A stretch of 64,000 nt of DNA from Daphnia carinata (taxonomy: Eukaryota; Arthropoda; Branchiopoda; Diplostraca; Daphniidae): the NCBI RefSeq assembly GCF_022539665.2, contig NC_081331.1, forward strand, positions 7,533,534 to 7,597,533, given 5' to 3'. The position numbers and the translations under genes are program-made. The notes under the pieces are model-generated. The model saw only the letters and a list, made by a program, of their open reading frames with translations, did no database searches and was not told the DNA's origin. The first letter of the stretch is position 1. Every line of letters starts with the position of its first letter. Positions 10,926 to 21,286 of this stretch are shown here, in pieces.

Positions 10926-11617
10926 TGATGTAAAAAAGCTGAATATATAACTTCCTCAACTTTTTTCCGCTTTGCTTCCACAGTAACATTCAAGTCTAGA
11001 CATGTAAGTTGCAAAACCATATACGCAGTTCGGCTGACCTAAATGAACACCTGTTAGCTGACTCACGCAGAACATACGTCTCCAACTTCAGGCCAAGGTG
11101 AATGCGCCCTCAGATTGGCTGCTGGCGTGAAGCCTACAAGCTCCTCCCAATCACGCAACTTTGCATTATGCAAAGTTCCATGGTGAACCCAGTAACTGAC
11201 GAAGATTAGATTAGAACTTACAGCCGAGTAAAGTAGTTGCCTCAAGGTATCTTTCTTGCTTTTGCTAGTAGTACTGTGTAGTGAACTTTATTCTTTTATT
11301 TTTATGTTTTATTAATTAAGTTCGACTTAATTAAACCTGTCCGGACTTACCTGACCGGAATAATTCTCGGCAGTTTGATTGGCTTTTGTCTACTTATTCG
11401 AACCTCTGTTTGTGTATCGCTTCGTGAAGCCGAGTTATCACGTTCGCTCCTGTGTCGTTCTTCTCTTCCGTTCTTCTACTCGTGTGATCACGGTTCTGTT
11501 GCTTTGAATGTTCTTATGTCTTGGCCTAAAATAATACATGCGTCATTGTGGGTCCACGCCTCCGAGTTCTTTATTCATCCTTGTCTTAAACCATCTCTGC
11601 GGGGAGAATGCTTTACA
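10926..11617 (+). repeat. Fragment C 3' LTR
   Basis: 692 bp, starting TGATGTAAAAAAGCTGAATA and ending GGGGAGAATGCTTTACA. Blocks such as AACACCTGTTAGCTGACTCA, GCAACTTTGCATTATGCAAA and CATGCGTCATTGTGGGTCCA match the gypsy-B LTR on its own strand. Confidence 0.8.
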
Positions 11618-11873
11618 ATAGACATTGCGAAGCCAAGGACTTATCTAAGTCCCAGTCCAACTTCCATCAGGTAAGACAGCATTTCATCGTAAATAAGATT
11701 ATGTAATAAAAAATTCTTATTCAGCAGAACCACAACTTTTCTCAGCGTTGATGCAAAAACTATACTTCGTGCTCAGAAACCAAAAAATCATCAAAGCTAC
11801 ACAGCGTGAGCAAGGGCAGCTGCTTGAAGTGTTACTTAAACAGACTAGTCCTCCAGAGCCTGAAGCAGTAGAT

Positions 11874-11991
11874 GCCATGTGTGATCTTAAACATTTTATG
11901 CTGTTTACCATGACTGTTGACCATGGTCAACTGCCATGCATGATCTGAAACATTTTATGCTGCTGACCATGACTGAAGATATTCCATTGCC
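11874..11991 (+). repeat. Tandem duplication, about 59-bp unit
   Basis: GCCATGTGTGATCTTAAACA at 11874 recurs as GCCATGCATGATCTGAAACA at 11933, each followed by TTTTATGCTG and CCATGACTG. Two diverged copies. Confidence 0.75.
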
Positions 11992-13187
11992 ATTCCCGTG
12001 ACTTTGGAACAGCGATAGGCAACCAAAAATCCGTCGCTAAAAATTTACTATCCTATAGATAATGATCGATGAACCTTTTTGACAACTGCGTTGTAACGTG
12101 CTGGAGAAACGATTTAAGAAGCTAAATGTCCATTTACTAATCGACTGAACCCTATATGGAGGCTATTTGCAGTTGGTGTAACTATTGCAAGATTTTGTTC
12201 ATTGCTTTAAATATGTTTACACAGGTCCAGCTGTAAGAAATAGTCATATTGGTTTAAGTCAAATTGTTTTAGCGTGGCATTTAATTCTAATAATTGCTTT
12301 ATAATACTTGATAGAAACGCGAACTTGCTTCGGATCACTCTCACTATGTGACCGTTGGCTTCCGATTCCCACAGTTGTTCATTCAAAACGGTTGCGCGTT
12401 TTACATAACGTGGGTTTACGCACGTTTTGGGGACAATTTCGACCAACTATGTTAGACTAGCGTAAGTGTCTAAGCTATTGTATTTCTAAAACTAACATCC
12501 ATTTTCAGTATCCATAGCTTTGATAACTAGAGGCTAAAGTGATCCACAAATACGTCGTAAAAGTCCCACACGACACAAGCTACTCAGAAGTACATCTAAG
12601 TTAAGTTTAAATTAACATTTAAAAACCTTATCTTAATCATCCTTACGGTACTTGTTGAAGACTTAGAAGTCTTGGTGTATTCCAAGTTCAAGTTAAATTT
12701 GGACAAAGACTGCACCCTCTGCAACCAATACCTTGCAGAGCCTATCAACCTCTTTCCGCAGGAGTAGCTATTGATGAGAAAATGGCCTCCTACGAAACAG
12801 GTTTTAACAGTGCAGCTATCGTGGTTTGCCACTACTAGAGGCTGTTAGTTTACCAAACATACACCTCAACGTAAAATCGCAATACATTTTTCAGGCATAC
12901 TGTGGAAACTAAATAACAAATTGGTCAACAAGAAATACAAAAATCAAGCTATGTTGGTGGTGACCATAGAGATTCTAGAAAAGGTGCTTCATGAAAACCT
13001 GACACATTATGACGAAGCATGTCAAGAAGAGAGATTTATTGAAGCGGAAACATCTTTTGAGCTTGCCTACGATAGAATGAAAAGAACTGATAAACTGATG
13101 ATAAACTGCTGGAAAAAAATCATTATGCGACAAAATGTTACAGTTATTTTATTAATAATATATAATAATAAATAATTATTAAGTAAA

Positions 13188-13232
13188 TGCTACAAATGCG
13201 GCGAAGGCCATCACACAGCTTCTCTGCAATAA
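13188..13232 (+). pseudogene. Zinc-knuckle-like relic
   Basis: The frame reads CYKCGEGHHTASLQ and then stops. It fits the first three ligands of a CCHC knuckle, but the last cysteine is replaced. Most likely the end of a decayed retrotransposon gag whose upstream part may be 12921-13175. Confidence 0.4.
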
Positions 13233-13300
13233 GGCAGTTAAGCCAAAATCTGACAGCAATAATAGCAGTCGACTCGGATAATTTTTTTTTCTTGATTTGA

Positions 13301-15058
13301 TGTCTGCACGACATCTAGTGTTGAAAATTCACACTATTTAATGAATTTGTTACCTGTGCAAAAAAAATTCCATACTATATTCGCCTACATTTCACATTTT
13401 CCTTAGTTCAGTAGCACAGCAGGTTGCTCTAATAGCAGTAAAAATTGTATAATACTAAAAATTTTCATAGTTCATGTTTTGTGTTATGGTTCTTCCCAAA
13501 AAAATGTTATTGGAAAGGAATTATTCATTAGTTGAATACAGATGCATCGCCCTTTGAAAATAGCCTCATGAAGTGCTGGTAAGTCAATTTCAATCGCTTA
13601 GGTGAATAAAATAGACCACTCTGACTGTAGAGCATTTCTACTGCTGCGGAAGATGATGAGCCACGTTGTACAGCCTGGAAATTTGCAATAACATTACCTC
13701 CTGGAAACATTTTTCAAATAAATAATATGATGCTAGATTACCTATACTACTAGTAGTAATACTAGGTGCTACGTAGGGAAGACCGGACCCATCTTGGACA
13801 CTGTACCAAGTTGCACATCAAAATAAAAATATACTATTTTACACACTTCGTTCGAAAAAGGTGTTTTTAAAATAGTACAAAGTTTGAGCCTCGTGTTTTA
13901 ATTATTTATTGAGTTATTCAACTGATAAAAATGAGAAAAAGCCTGTATTTTTCATTGTGCCTTATCGGTGATTTTTTCCAATGTTGTTTTATAATTCTGC
14001 GTTTATAAATATTGGACGTAAATAGAGCACAGTCAATAAATTTTTTTAGTGGAATACTGATCTAACTATTTTAAATTACTACCAAATTTAAGATATTTTT
14101 CGAGTTCATCTTCAGTTTGTTGTTTGCTCTACTTCTTGGCAATAGCAGAGAAGAAATTTACGCTTTCTTTTCTGTGGACTTGGATCGGAACGAAATGATG
14201 TCCCATCGCTGCTGTCCTCCGGACTGTAAAACCAGTTATAAATGATAATTCTTTTCGTATCACATTCACATAAAAAATAAAATGACTTTTAATTGCCTTG
14301 TAAGCGTTCGTATTCAAATTTAGTAAGATATTCAAGATTTAGCTCATCATTTCCTTCTCACTTTCCAGTCACGATAGCATCAACTCCCTTTTATCACTGT
14401 AGTCAAACGCAACTCGTTATCCAAAAACGTTTTCAAAAAATTTAAAAAGGTTTAACAGTTTTTTAAATGAACAAAGCAAAGAAAGAAATGGCTAAAGTAC
14501 CGAAAGTGGATGGAATCTAACCGATTGTGACTCAAGGCTGGCAGTGAAAGATAAGAACATGGGCTTTAGGCAATTTTTATTGTTCTTTTAAGCCAAAATA
14601 GCTGTCAATAAAAAAACCATGACAACATTTTTTTTGAATTTCAAAATTTTTCATCCCGCAAACTTTTTTTCACCAGTCGAATGAAACAGCATATGGCAGA
14701 ATATTCTGAATTCCATCGTTTCTAGAATGACTATTCGACCCAAGTGATGGAACACCGAAATTTAACGAATGCAAATTTTGTTTATTTCAACATTTTCTGG
14801 GACTTTTCCAGAGCACTTGTTGTAAGTTGCTGGATATATAACGTTGAATTTTCTGCACGCCATCCTCGAAAACCAGGCTTAAAAAGGCTTTTATTGTAAA
14901 ATAAGAAGAGGGAAAACTGGCAAATGTTTGAAATAAATTTATTGAACTTGGATTTTGGCTACACGTCAATGCGTTTTCATAGACGCATAGAAAAATAACT
15001 ATTTTAACTTTAAAAACATCACCATGAAAAATTAACTTAATAACGTCACGGAGGAGGT
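13301..15058. other. AT-rich spacer, nothing recognised
   Basis: Short frames only, none with family motifs. If the FHA gene at 15285-16041 (minus) once continued, its later exons should lie here, but I find no RING or coiled-coil signature. Confidence 0.35.
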
Positions 15059-15221
15059 TGTAGTTGCCGTGCGTTTCTACCCTCGTGACGTAAAGTCCGG
15101 CTTGCTCGTCGAACCAGTGATATCCGGAGTCTATCGGCCTGACGCGGAGTGACTCGAACTGCAGCCACAGTTGACACATTATTGACCATGGAGCATTTGA
15201 AACGAGTACAATAATAAGCAT
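15059..15221 (-). other. Possible exon of unknown gene
   Basis: On the - strand the block FESLRVRPIDSGYHWFDEQA through GLYVTRVETHGNYNLLRDVI has coding-like composition and higher GC than its AT-rich surroundings. It lies 60-230 bases downstream of the broken FHA gene in the same direction and could be a later exon of it. I see no acceptor that joins them in frame and recognise no domain. Confidence 0.3.
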
Positions 15222-15284
15222 GTGAAAGTTAGGCAGTTTTCTTTATTACAATAAGAGATAACGCCTGAAAAGTCTGTAAAATAC

Positions 15285-16041
15285 CTATGACAGTTGCAGG
15301 ACGATGGGGACGGCCTTGCATTCGACTATTTGTCGGCCGATCCTGTTCTCTCTAACTCTCAGCTACTGTTGTTGGAGTCCCTGCATTTCCAGTAATTGAA
15401 AGTTCTTGAACGGCTTCCTGCAGCGCTTTTCCTGTGCGGATTAAACAAAGTCGTTTATCACTATAATAACGGGTACTAGTAAAAGATAATAATTGTAATA
15501 ATAATTGTGTGTTGTTTTACCATTATCTATAGCAGGCCCGACAATAATTGTATTATCGTTACTGGATGACAGAAGAAATAGATAAACAAATTTAAGGCCA
15601 GCGCCAAACGCAATGGTATCCATGTCTTGTATGGGTGTTTGCTGATGGTTGGGCACACTAATATTGTTTACCAAAATGCCATTCCTTCCCTAGATGAGAA
15701 GAAGAAAAAAAAATAGAATGCGAGGAAAAAATTATTAACAACAGAAACAAAAAAAACAATCAACTCCTGACAACACTTTGCACCGTCCATTTGTTTCCTT
15801 CACATTTGAAAACAGCATGTATGCGTGAAATTGAAAGATCAGGGATGAACTACGAATTTTCTTGAGCCCGATCAATGGTTACCTAATGTTGCCGATTGTG
15901 AATAATAAATAAACAACAATGTTAAATGAATTTGAAAAATTAAGTATAAACCACCTCATTGCGATCCAATTGTATAAGCTTGTACGTGGCTTCGTTTGTT
16001 AAGATTCTTCGAAGAAAAGCTGTTGGGAATTGAGATGCCAT
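15285..16041 (-). pseudogene. FHA-domain protein, N-terminal exons, with in-frame stops
   Basis: Four minus-strand exons with GT-AG borders keep frame: 16041-15955 (from ATG, MASQFPTAFLRR), 15882-15775, 15689-15521 and 15431-15285. Together they give a forkhead-associated domain, a phosphothreonine-binding fold: YKLIQLDRNE then VTIDRAQE, LSISRIHAVFKC with the usual Ser-Arg-x-His core, GNKWTVQS, RNGILVNN and DMDTIAFG. Spacing is like RNF8-type FHA domains, but no RING finger is seen. Two TAG codons interrupt it, one in exon 2 between ENS and FIPD and one in exon 4 after VAES. The usual Gly-Arg after TI is Asp-Arg. Domain call firm; pseudogene status and identity less so. Confidence 0.75.
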
Positions 16042-16401
16042 TTTGGGGTTGAGGGGGAAAGGGGAGGGGGGATACCTGAAAAAACAAACAACTTGATCTC
16101 CATCAACTCAACTAGTCAACTGTTTGGCTCTAGTATTGGCGACTATCTAAACCTCAAAACGATACATCGATATTTTTAGATAGTTTTTAGATAGTTGACA
16201 TTTAAGATAATCACTGTTCGATATATTCCAAACAGATCTCCCATTTAACAATAGATGGAGTCTAGTGCAAATAAGAAAAAACAATAATAATTTTATAAAT
16301 TTTACCTCTGCATAGATTAGAACTCATGTCACCATTTAAAATTCTTAATTTATAATACGGAAAATCGTTTGTCAGTTGCGAAGAAAAAAAATCTTATCGA
16401 G
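16042..16401. other. Upstream flank of the FHA gene
   Basis: 360 bases with a G-rich run (16056-16071 on +) just upstream of the FHA start codon, then AT-rich DNA. No TATA or other promoter element I would defend. Confidence 0.3.
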
Positions 16402-16569
16402 ATGAAGAAATCCAAATATTATTGTAATAGTTGTAAGAAAGTTATTGGGGATGTGGGTACTGTAATTTGTTCTTGTTGTTTAGAATGGATTAACTTGAAA
16501 TGCGTTGGTTTATAGGATGTTCCTAAAGCTAAAGATTTTGTTTGTAAACTTTGTATAAATACTAAGTGA
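16402..16569 (+). pseudogene. PHD-finger relic
   Basis: From an ATG, the frame gives YYCNSCKK, then VICSCCLEWINLKCVGL, a TAG, and DVPKAKDFVCKLC. The C-x2-C, C-x2-C, W-x-x-x-K-C and final C-x2-C spacing is that of a PHD-type zinc finger, a chromatin- or nucleic-acid-linked module also found at the start of some arthropod retroelement ORFs. The usual histidine before LKC is Asn here. The internal stop and lack of continuation mark it as a fragment. Confidence 0.6.
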
Positions 16570-19500
16570 AGAAGCAATGGAACAAGCTATCTAAATACTT
16601 GCTTCCTAAATAGTGTGATACATCATACCCAGGTAAATGCATAGCCAGCCGTTCAAAAATCGCCTACCGAAATTAAAAAGGAGCATCATGAAGTGCATGT
16701 GATGAGTTTCAAAATGAATGTTTTCCTGGGCAACACTTCTTTTATCAAGAAATACTGTTTGCGAAAACTGAATAAGTGAATAATGTGTGGTTTTTAATTA
16801 ATGCTAGGTATTACCACACACAATAGTCTATTTGGGTGGCAATACGTTTGATAGGTGAATTAGTAGTTATATTTTTAGCTCAGAGTTTTTCTGCAATTTT
16901 CCAACACTTTCTTTCCACCTTTTCCTGCTGCCAAGCTAATTGTCGGGATCGGTAATGCTACAAATATTCTTATTTCGTTAGGCATGCTAACTGTATTTTT
17001 GAATGACTAAATACCAAGTAGTGTCTTTTGACGTAAAATATAGTATCGTTGAAAACCAATAGAGATTTCGGAGTACCGTCTTTTTCCGTTTCCATTCTGT
17101 ATCCTTTCAATAGGCACCTATACCTCCTTACTGTTTTTCCCTCTGCATGTCATAATCTAAATAATAATATCATGTCGTAAGTAAAATTTAATAATTGATT
17201 GCATTAGAGCGATGAAAAATGAGTTTTTTTGTCCTATAGAAAGTATATCAAAGCATGGTTATAACGATCGTACCTAGATTTTTCAGCAACAATTTCCTTG
17301 TGGTGAATATTTTGAAGCGAACCACAAGGCGACATTTTAAAGACGAAGTGCTCCATACTGTTGTAGGAAAGAAACCTGCTAAAGAAATTTTCATATACTG
17401 TACAAAACACGAATAATTCATTACTTGTTGTAGGTACAGTTGCAAGTTATATGTTACCCCTACTACAAATGAAACAGTGGTGATGTACCGAAGTATTAAA
17501 GGGAGCAAAAGCTACCGGAACCAGGATCGTTACAGTAAGTTTATTTCCAAAATTGGTGATCATGGCTTCTAGCTTTTTCAAATACTGGAAATTGTTTGTA
17601 AAGTGTCGTTGCGCTGCCTTTAGGTAAAATTAACTCAATAAAGGCAAAGAACAATCAGAACATAGTTCCAGACTCCTAATCAAAATTTCTAACTCCAAAC
17701 CAATAAATTTGAAAATCTTTCTAGTAGAAAAAAGACAACATTATTTTAAAGACTATAATATTAATATTATTTCCGTAAATAGCTTTCTACTTAGACTTAG
17801 GTTTTAAACATACAACGAAGAAAAGAACTGACGTCTGGTTGTAACAATGGCAGCAAATGACTGGAAATGACAACTAACACTGATCAGTTTTTGTCGATTA
17901 GCATTCGACCGAAACAGTAGTAAAATACTATCATAAGACTATAAAATCTACAACTAGGTTACGAAAAGTTTGATCGCTAAAAACAATCGGATGGCGACCA
18001 AGTTTTTGGGATTGCCGATCAATCTCTAATTGCCCGATCGGGCAAGGGCAGAGAAACATTTCCTTAATGAATTACCAGATTTTTAAAATTTTCTTTCATT
18101 GCTTTCTTTGTTACTCTCCTACCAAAACCCAATAAAAACATCATTGCATTCCATAACTCTACAAAAGCACAAAAGTACTTGATATTTTGATCCCCAGCGT
18201 CCCCTGGTGATGCCAACACATTCATGATTTTTCTCAAAAAAAAATCTGAGTGTAATATTTGGGTATAGGACAGTATTGTTTAAGTTGATCAAGTTAGAAA
18301 ACCCACATTATTTTTAAACCGAACAATACATGACCCGTCGTTTGGCAAAAAAATCAATTTCAGCTTGTTTGAAGGATGTTATGTGTAGATTTCTATCTGT
18401 CAAATGCATTCACAGCAGAATGGCCGTAATCGGAATTGTACTGAAAATCTTTACAGACGCCAAAATGATTTTAAGGAAACGAGTAACAACAATCAGCTGC
18501 GGAGAATTCTACGACGAACTACTCAAGTGATTCGTATTCGTGTTTGAATTTAGACCCATAAAACGTACTTGGTCTAAGATGACAATGACTATGTATCACC
18601 TTTTACATGTGCCACGTAGCTCATAAGATAAGCTCCTACTCCAACCAACAAGCTATTAGGCAATGGTATCAAGTGGAAATTTTCTTCCAGCCTGGCTCAT
18701 TGATGGCGTTGGTTTTGGGAGTATGCCACCAACACCACGCTCAGTCTTTCCAAATGCTGCATCGTGTTATAAGCGTAAACAATTACGTCGTAGAAACAAG
18801 CTAGGTACACATGAGCCCGTTAAAATCAGATCAATTGTTTGGTGGAATGTTCCCGGGTTGCAGCAGAGTTCTATCAACATCACTAGAAACTGTCCTAATT
18901 CGTCAGTGGTGTTGAATGCTACCTTGATCTTATCTTCTTTCTCAGCGAAACCTGCCAGTAGCCACTCACTGAATCCATGATCGAGAAGATCTTGCTCCTT
19001 CTAGTCCAGACAAACTCTCCTGGATTCTAGGTATATGTCAATACGGAACGGTAGGCTTAGGTAGGTATTGGCGATGCCCAATCCCAAAGCTTCCCACACG
19101 CTAGTTTGCAAATTATAAAATATTAAGCAGGGCATGTGATAGTTTAGCTTGCGTTTTCGAGGATACCGTCAGAGGACTTAAATTAAACTAGCGCAAACTG
19201 TGAAACCGCAGATGCTGTCTAGCTTGTGGGAACCAGGCCATTGAAATTAACATAATCGAGATATTAAAATATATATTTTTTTACATGAAAAATATTTAGA
19301 ACAAGAATAGTTATAATAGAATTTGAATTTCAAAAACTTTTAACTTTTAAAAAATTAATAAATCATTCTTAAGTTTTAAGATAAAGGAATAGCATAAGAT
19401 GATTATTCAACTTCAATGTATAGACTTATGGTTTAAACTCAAGTTCGATTTTTCTTCGTTTTCAAAATCCTGTTGGTGATTTACTGTCGAAAAAAACGTT

Positions 19501-20687
19501 TGTGTATTACATCGATTGTGTTCTAATGTTTGAAAATGTTAATATAATTATCTAAAGAATAATCAATTCGAGTAACATCCGACGACGTTGCGGGAGCCAA
19601 TTCTCAGCCACAGTCTTTTATTTTTTACCTTACCAAACGTAAGCTGGCTTCTCGATGGCCGATGTAAGGCTGAGTACCCAAGCTGTACTCGTTAGCTTCT
19701 TTGCAATTGGAATCGAGTTCGGGTCACCGTAAAGAATTAAGGATATTGGTCAATATACATGAATTTTTTAGTTATATATACTGATTCTGACTTTAAAATT
19801 ACTAAATTAAACATTATATATAGAGAAGTTTGTTATTTTGTTCTATCCCAACGCAGCCTAAATGCGCGTCAAAAAATTAGTGACTAAATTTTTAAACAGT
19901 TAAGAAAACTATTTTAAAACATTTTTTACGCTCCACCTAATAAGGAAAACAAGTCGTTTGTTTATATATATTTTTTAAGATTTCGTAAAATATGCTGCAA
20001 AATTCGATAGCCCAGAAAAAGCACTATTGAATGTCGTTATTTTATGTCAGAATGATTGTTTATATTTAATGTATTTCGGGGAAAAGAAAAATCCAACCAT
20101 TCATCGGAAACATTGAGTAATTTGTTCTGCCTTTTTTCATGTCTTCCAGATAAATATGTTTTACATTTCTTTTAAGACCAGGAATGTCTTGATGCAGTTG
20201 TGAACTGTGGATATGAATATCGAACTTAAAAATACCACTGACAGCTCTAAATGATGATTTAAACGAGACACAATCAATACCAAATCGAAAAATTGTTCGA
20301 AAAGGTTATCATCAACACTATCATTAGCTTAAACTTCAATTTGTTAACTTCATTAACGTGAAAAAACGGGCTATTTCATAATGTAACAGCGCGCTAGGGC
20401 ATAACCGATCACTGAACTCTAGCTGTGTGCCACTGCAGACAAACTAAAAAAAATCAACTACGGAGTTGTATTATAGAGCGGGAATGTATTTTGTCAGGCA
20501 GTAGAGTTCTAGGATTAGGAATTTAGTTCTATTTGGAATAAAATTATTTTAAAGATACCTATATGGGGATTCTTGCCAAACGATTATTGATGAATAACTC
20601 AGTTAGTAGATAATTAGAGCAAGAGCGCAAAAAAAGAAGTTTGGATTACAAAATGCGCTCGCTAAGTACAATCCTGTAATACGAAAG
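16570..20687. other. 4.1-kb AT-rich spacer
   Basis: No gene recognised. + frames at 18330-18530 and 18663-18980 are open but show no family motif. An imperfect inverted repeat is present at 19089-19102 and 19220-19233. The rest is AT-rich with many short stops in all frames. Confidence 0.4.
19089..19233. repeat. Small inverted-repeat unit
   Basis: TTCCCACACGCTAG and CTAGCTTGTGGGAA are inverse with one mismatch, about 117 bases apart. A small non-autonomous transposon is possible, but I see no target duplication. Confidence 0.4.
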
Positions 20688-20692
20688 TAGCC
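20688..20692. repeat. BEL-2 target site duplication, left
   Basis: TAGCC, repeated exactly at 28980-28984 just outside the 3' LTR. Confidence 0.9.
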
Positions 20693-21039
20693 TGTCACTT
20701 ACGGTGCTGCCCTCGCGGGCAAGGCTGTAGGGGGCACGGGCCAATGCTTTATTGTGTGCCCATTTGATTTTGCTTTTACCCCTTTCTATGGAAAGGGGCA
20801 GTATTGTATCAAGTCTCAACCCAGACAGTTGTCTTGTCTCGTCCCCGTCTCATTTTCAGTCTCGATTCGTTTTTGTCCCCCTCGTTTTGTTTTAATCAAG
20901 CGTGTGGTCCTTTGTTCATTCCAAATCCAGCAATAAAGCTTGTTTCCCTTTCTCATCGTCATCTTTCGTTCACCCTCATCCTTCATCTTCTCTCATTTCT
21001 CTTACTCTGTTGCAAACCCCTGCACGAGAGTTTGCAACA
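20693..21039 (+). repeat. BEL-2 5' LTR
   Basis: 347 bp, TGTCACTTACGG to TTTGCAACA. It carries two perfect stem-loops: GCCC-TCGC-GGGC near the start, and CCCCTTTC-TATG-GAAAGGGG near 20780. An AATAAA polyadenylation signal lies near 20932. Confidence 0.93.
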
Positions 21040-21041
21040 AA

Positions 21042-21059
21042 TGGTGCCGAAACTCGGGA
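21042..21059 (+). promoter_or_regulatory. BEL-2 primer-binding site
   Basis: TGGTGCCGAAACTCGGGA, two bases after the LTR. The tRNA is not identified. Confidence 0.75.
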
Positions 21060-21286
21060 TTTGCCGAACACGTGCATTTTCCAGTCCTCGTTTGTAAAAC
21101 CTTCGCTTGGGTGGTAAATTGTCGGGTATTCTCCCTGTAAACCTTTGGCAGACGTCCACGCCAGCCTGAAGGCACCCACCTGTCCACCACGCGTTTGCCA
21201 TCTGACTAGAAGATCGGTGTATCTACGTGAATCATCGACATCCGTTAACGTGTGACTCTATCAGCCTAACATAACGTTTCTACGTC

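Larger units (their letters stand above)
7870..11617 (+). mobile_element. Fragment C: env-gypsy 3' end plus LTR, split by a hAT
   Basis: The sequence CATTGAAGTAACCCGGCATA just before the hAT, and ACATGAACATTATGGCCGAT just after it, match on the opposite strand the region around 50990-51065 at the end of the gypsy-B envelope. The copy then runs through the degraded envelope membrane-anchor region into an LTR ending at 11617. Everything upstream of the last codons of env is missing. The frame after the hAT contains stops, so this is a relic that served as landing site for the hAT. Confidence 0.8.
11618..13300 (+). other. Unassigned DNA with possible gag debris
   Basis: No intact gene. A + frame around 11748-11948 (residues ATQREQGQLLEVLLKQ and EPEAVDAM) resembles the Gln/Leu-rich start of some gypsy Gag proteins. 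A second + frame at 12921-13175 precedes a zinc-knuckle-like motif. Neither has enough family signature to be sure. The rest is AT-rich with nothing recognised. Confidence 0.3.

Noticed and set aside
18663-18980. 105-codon plus-strand frame
   Set aside because: No recognisable motif, surrounded by AT-rich non-coding DNA; could not be tied to any element.
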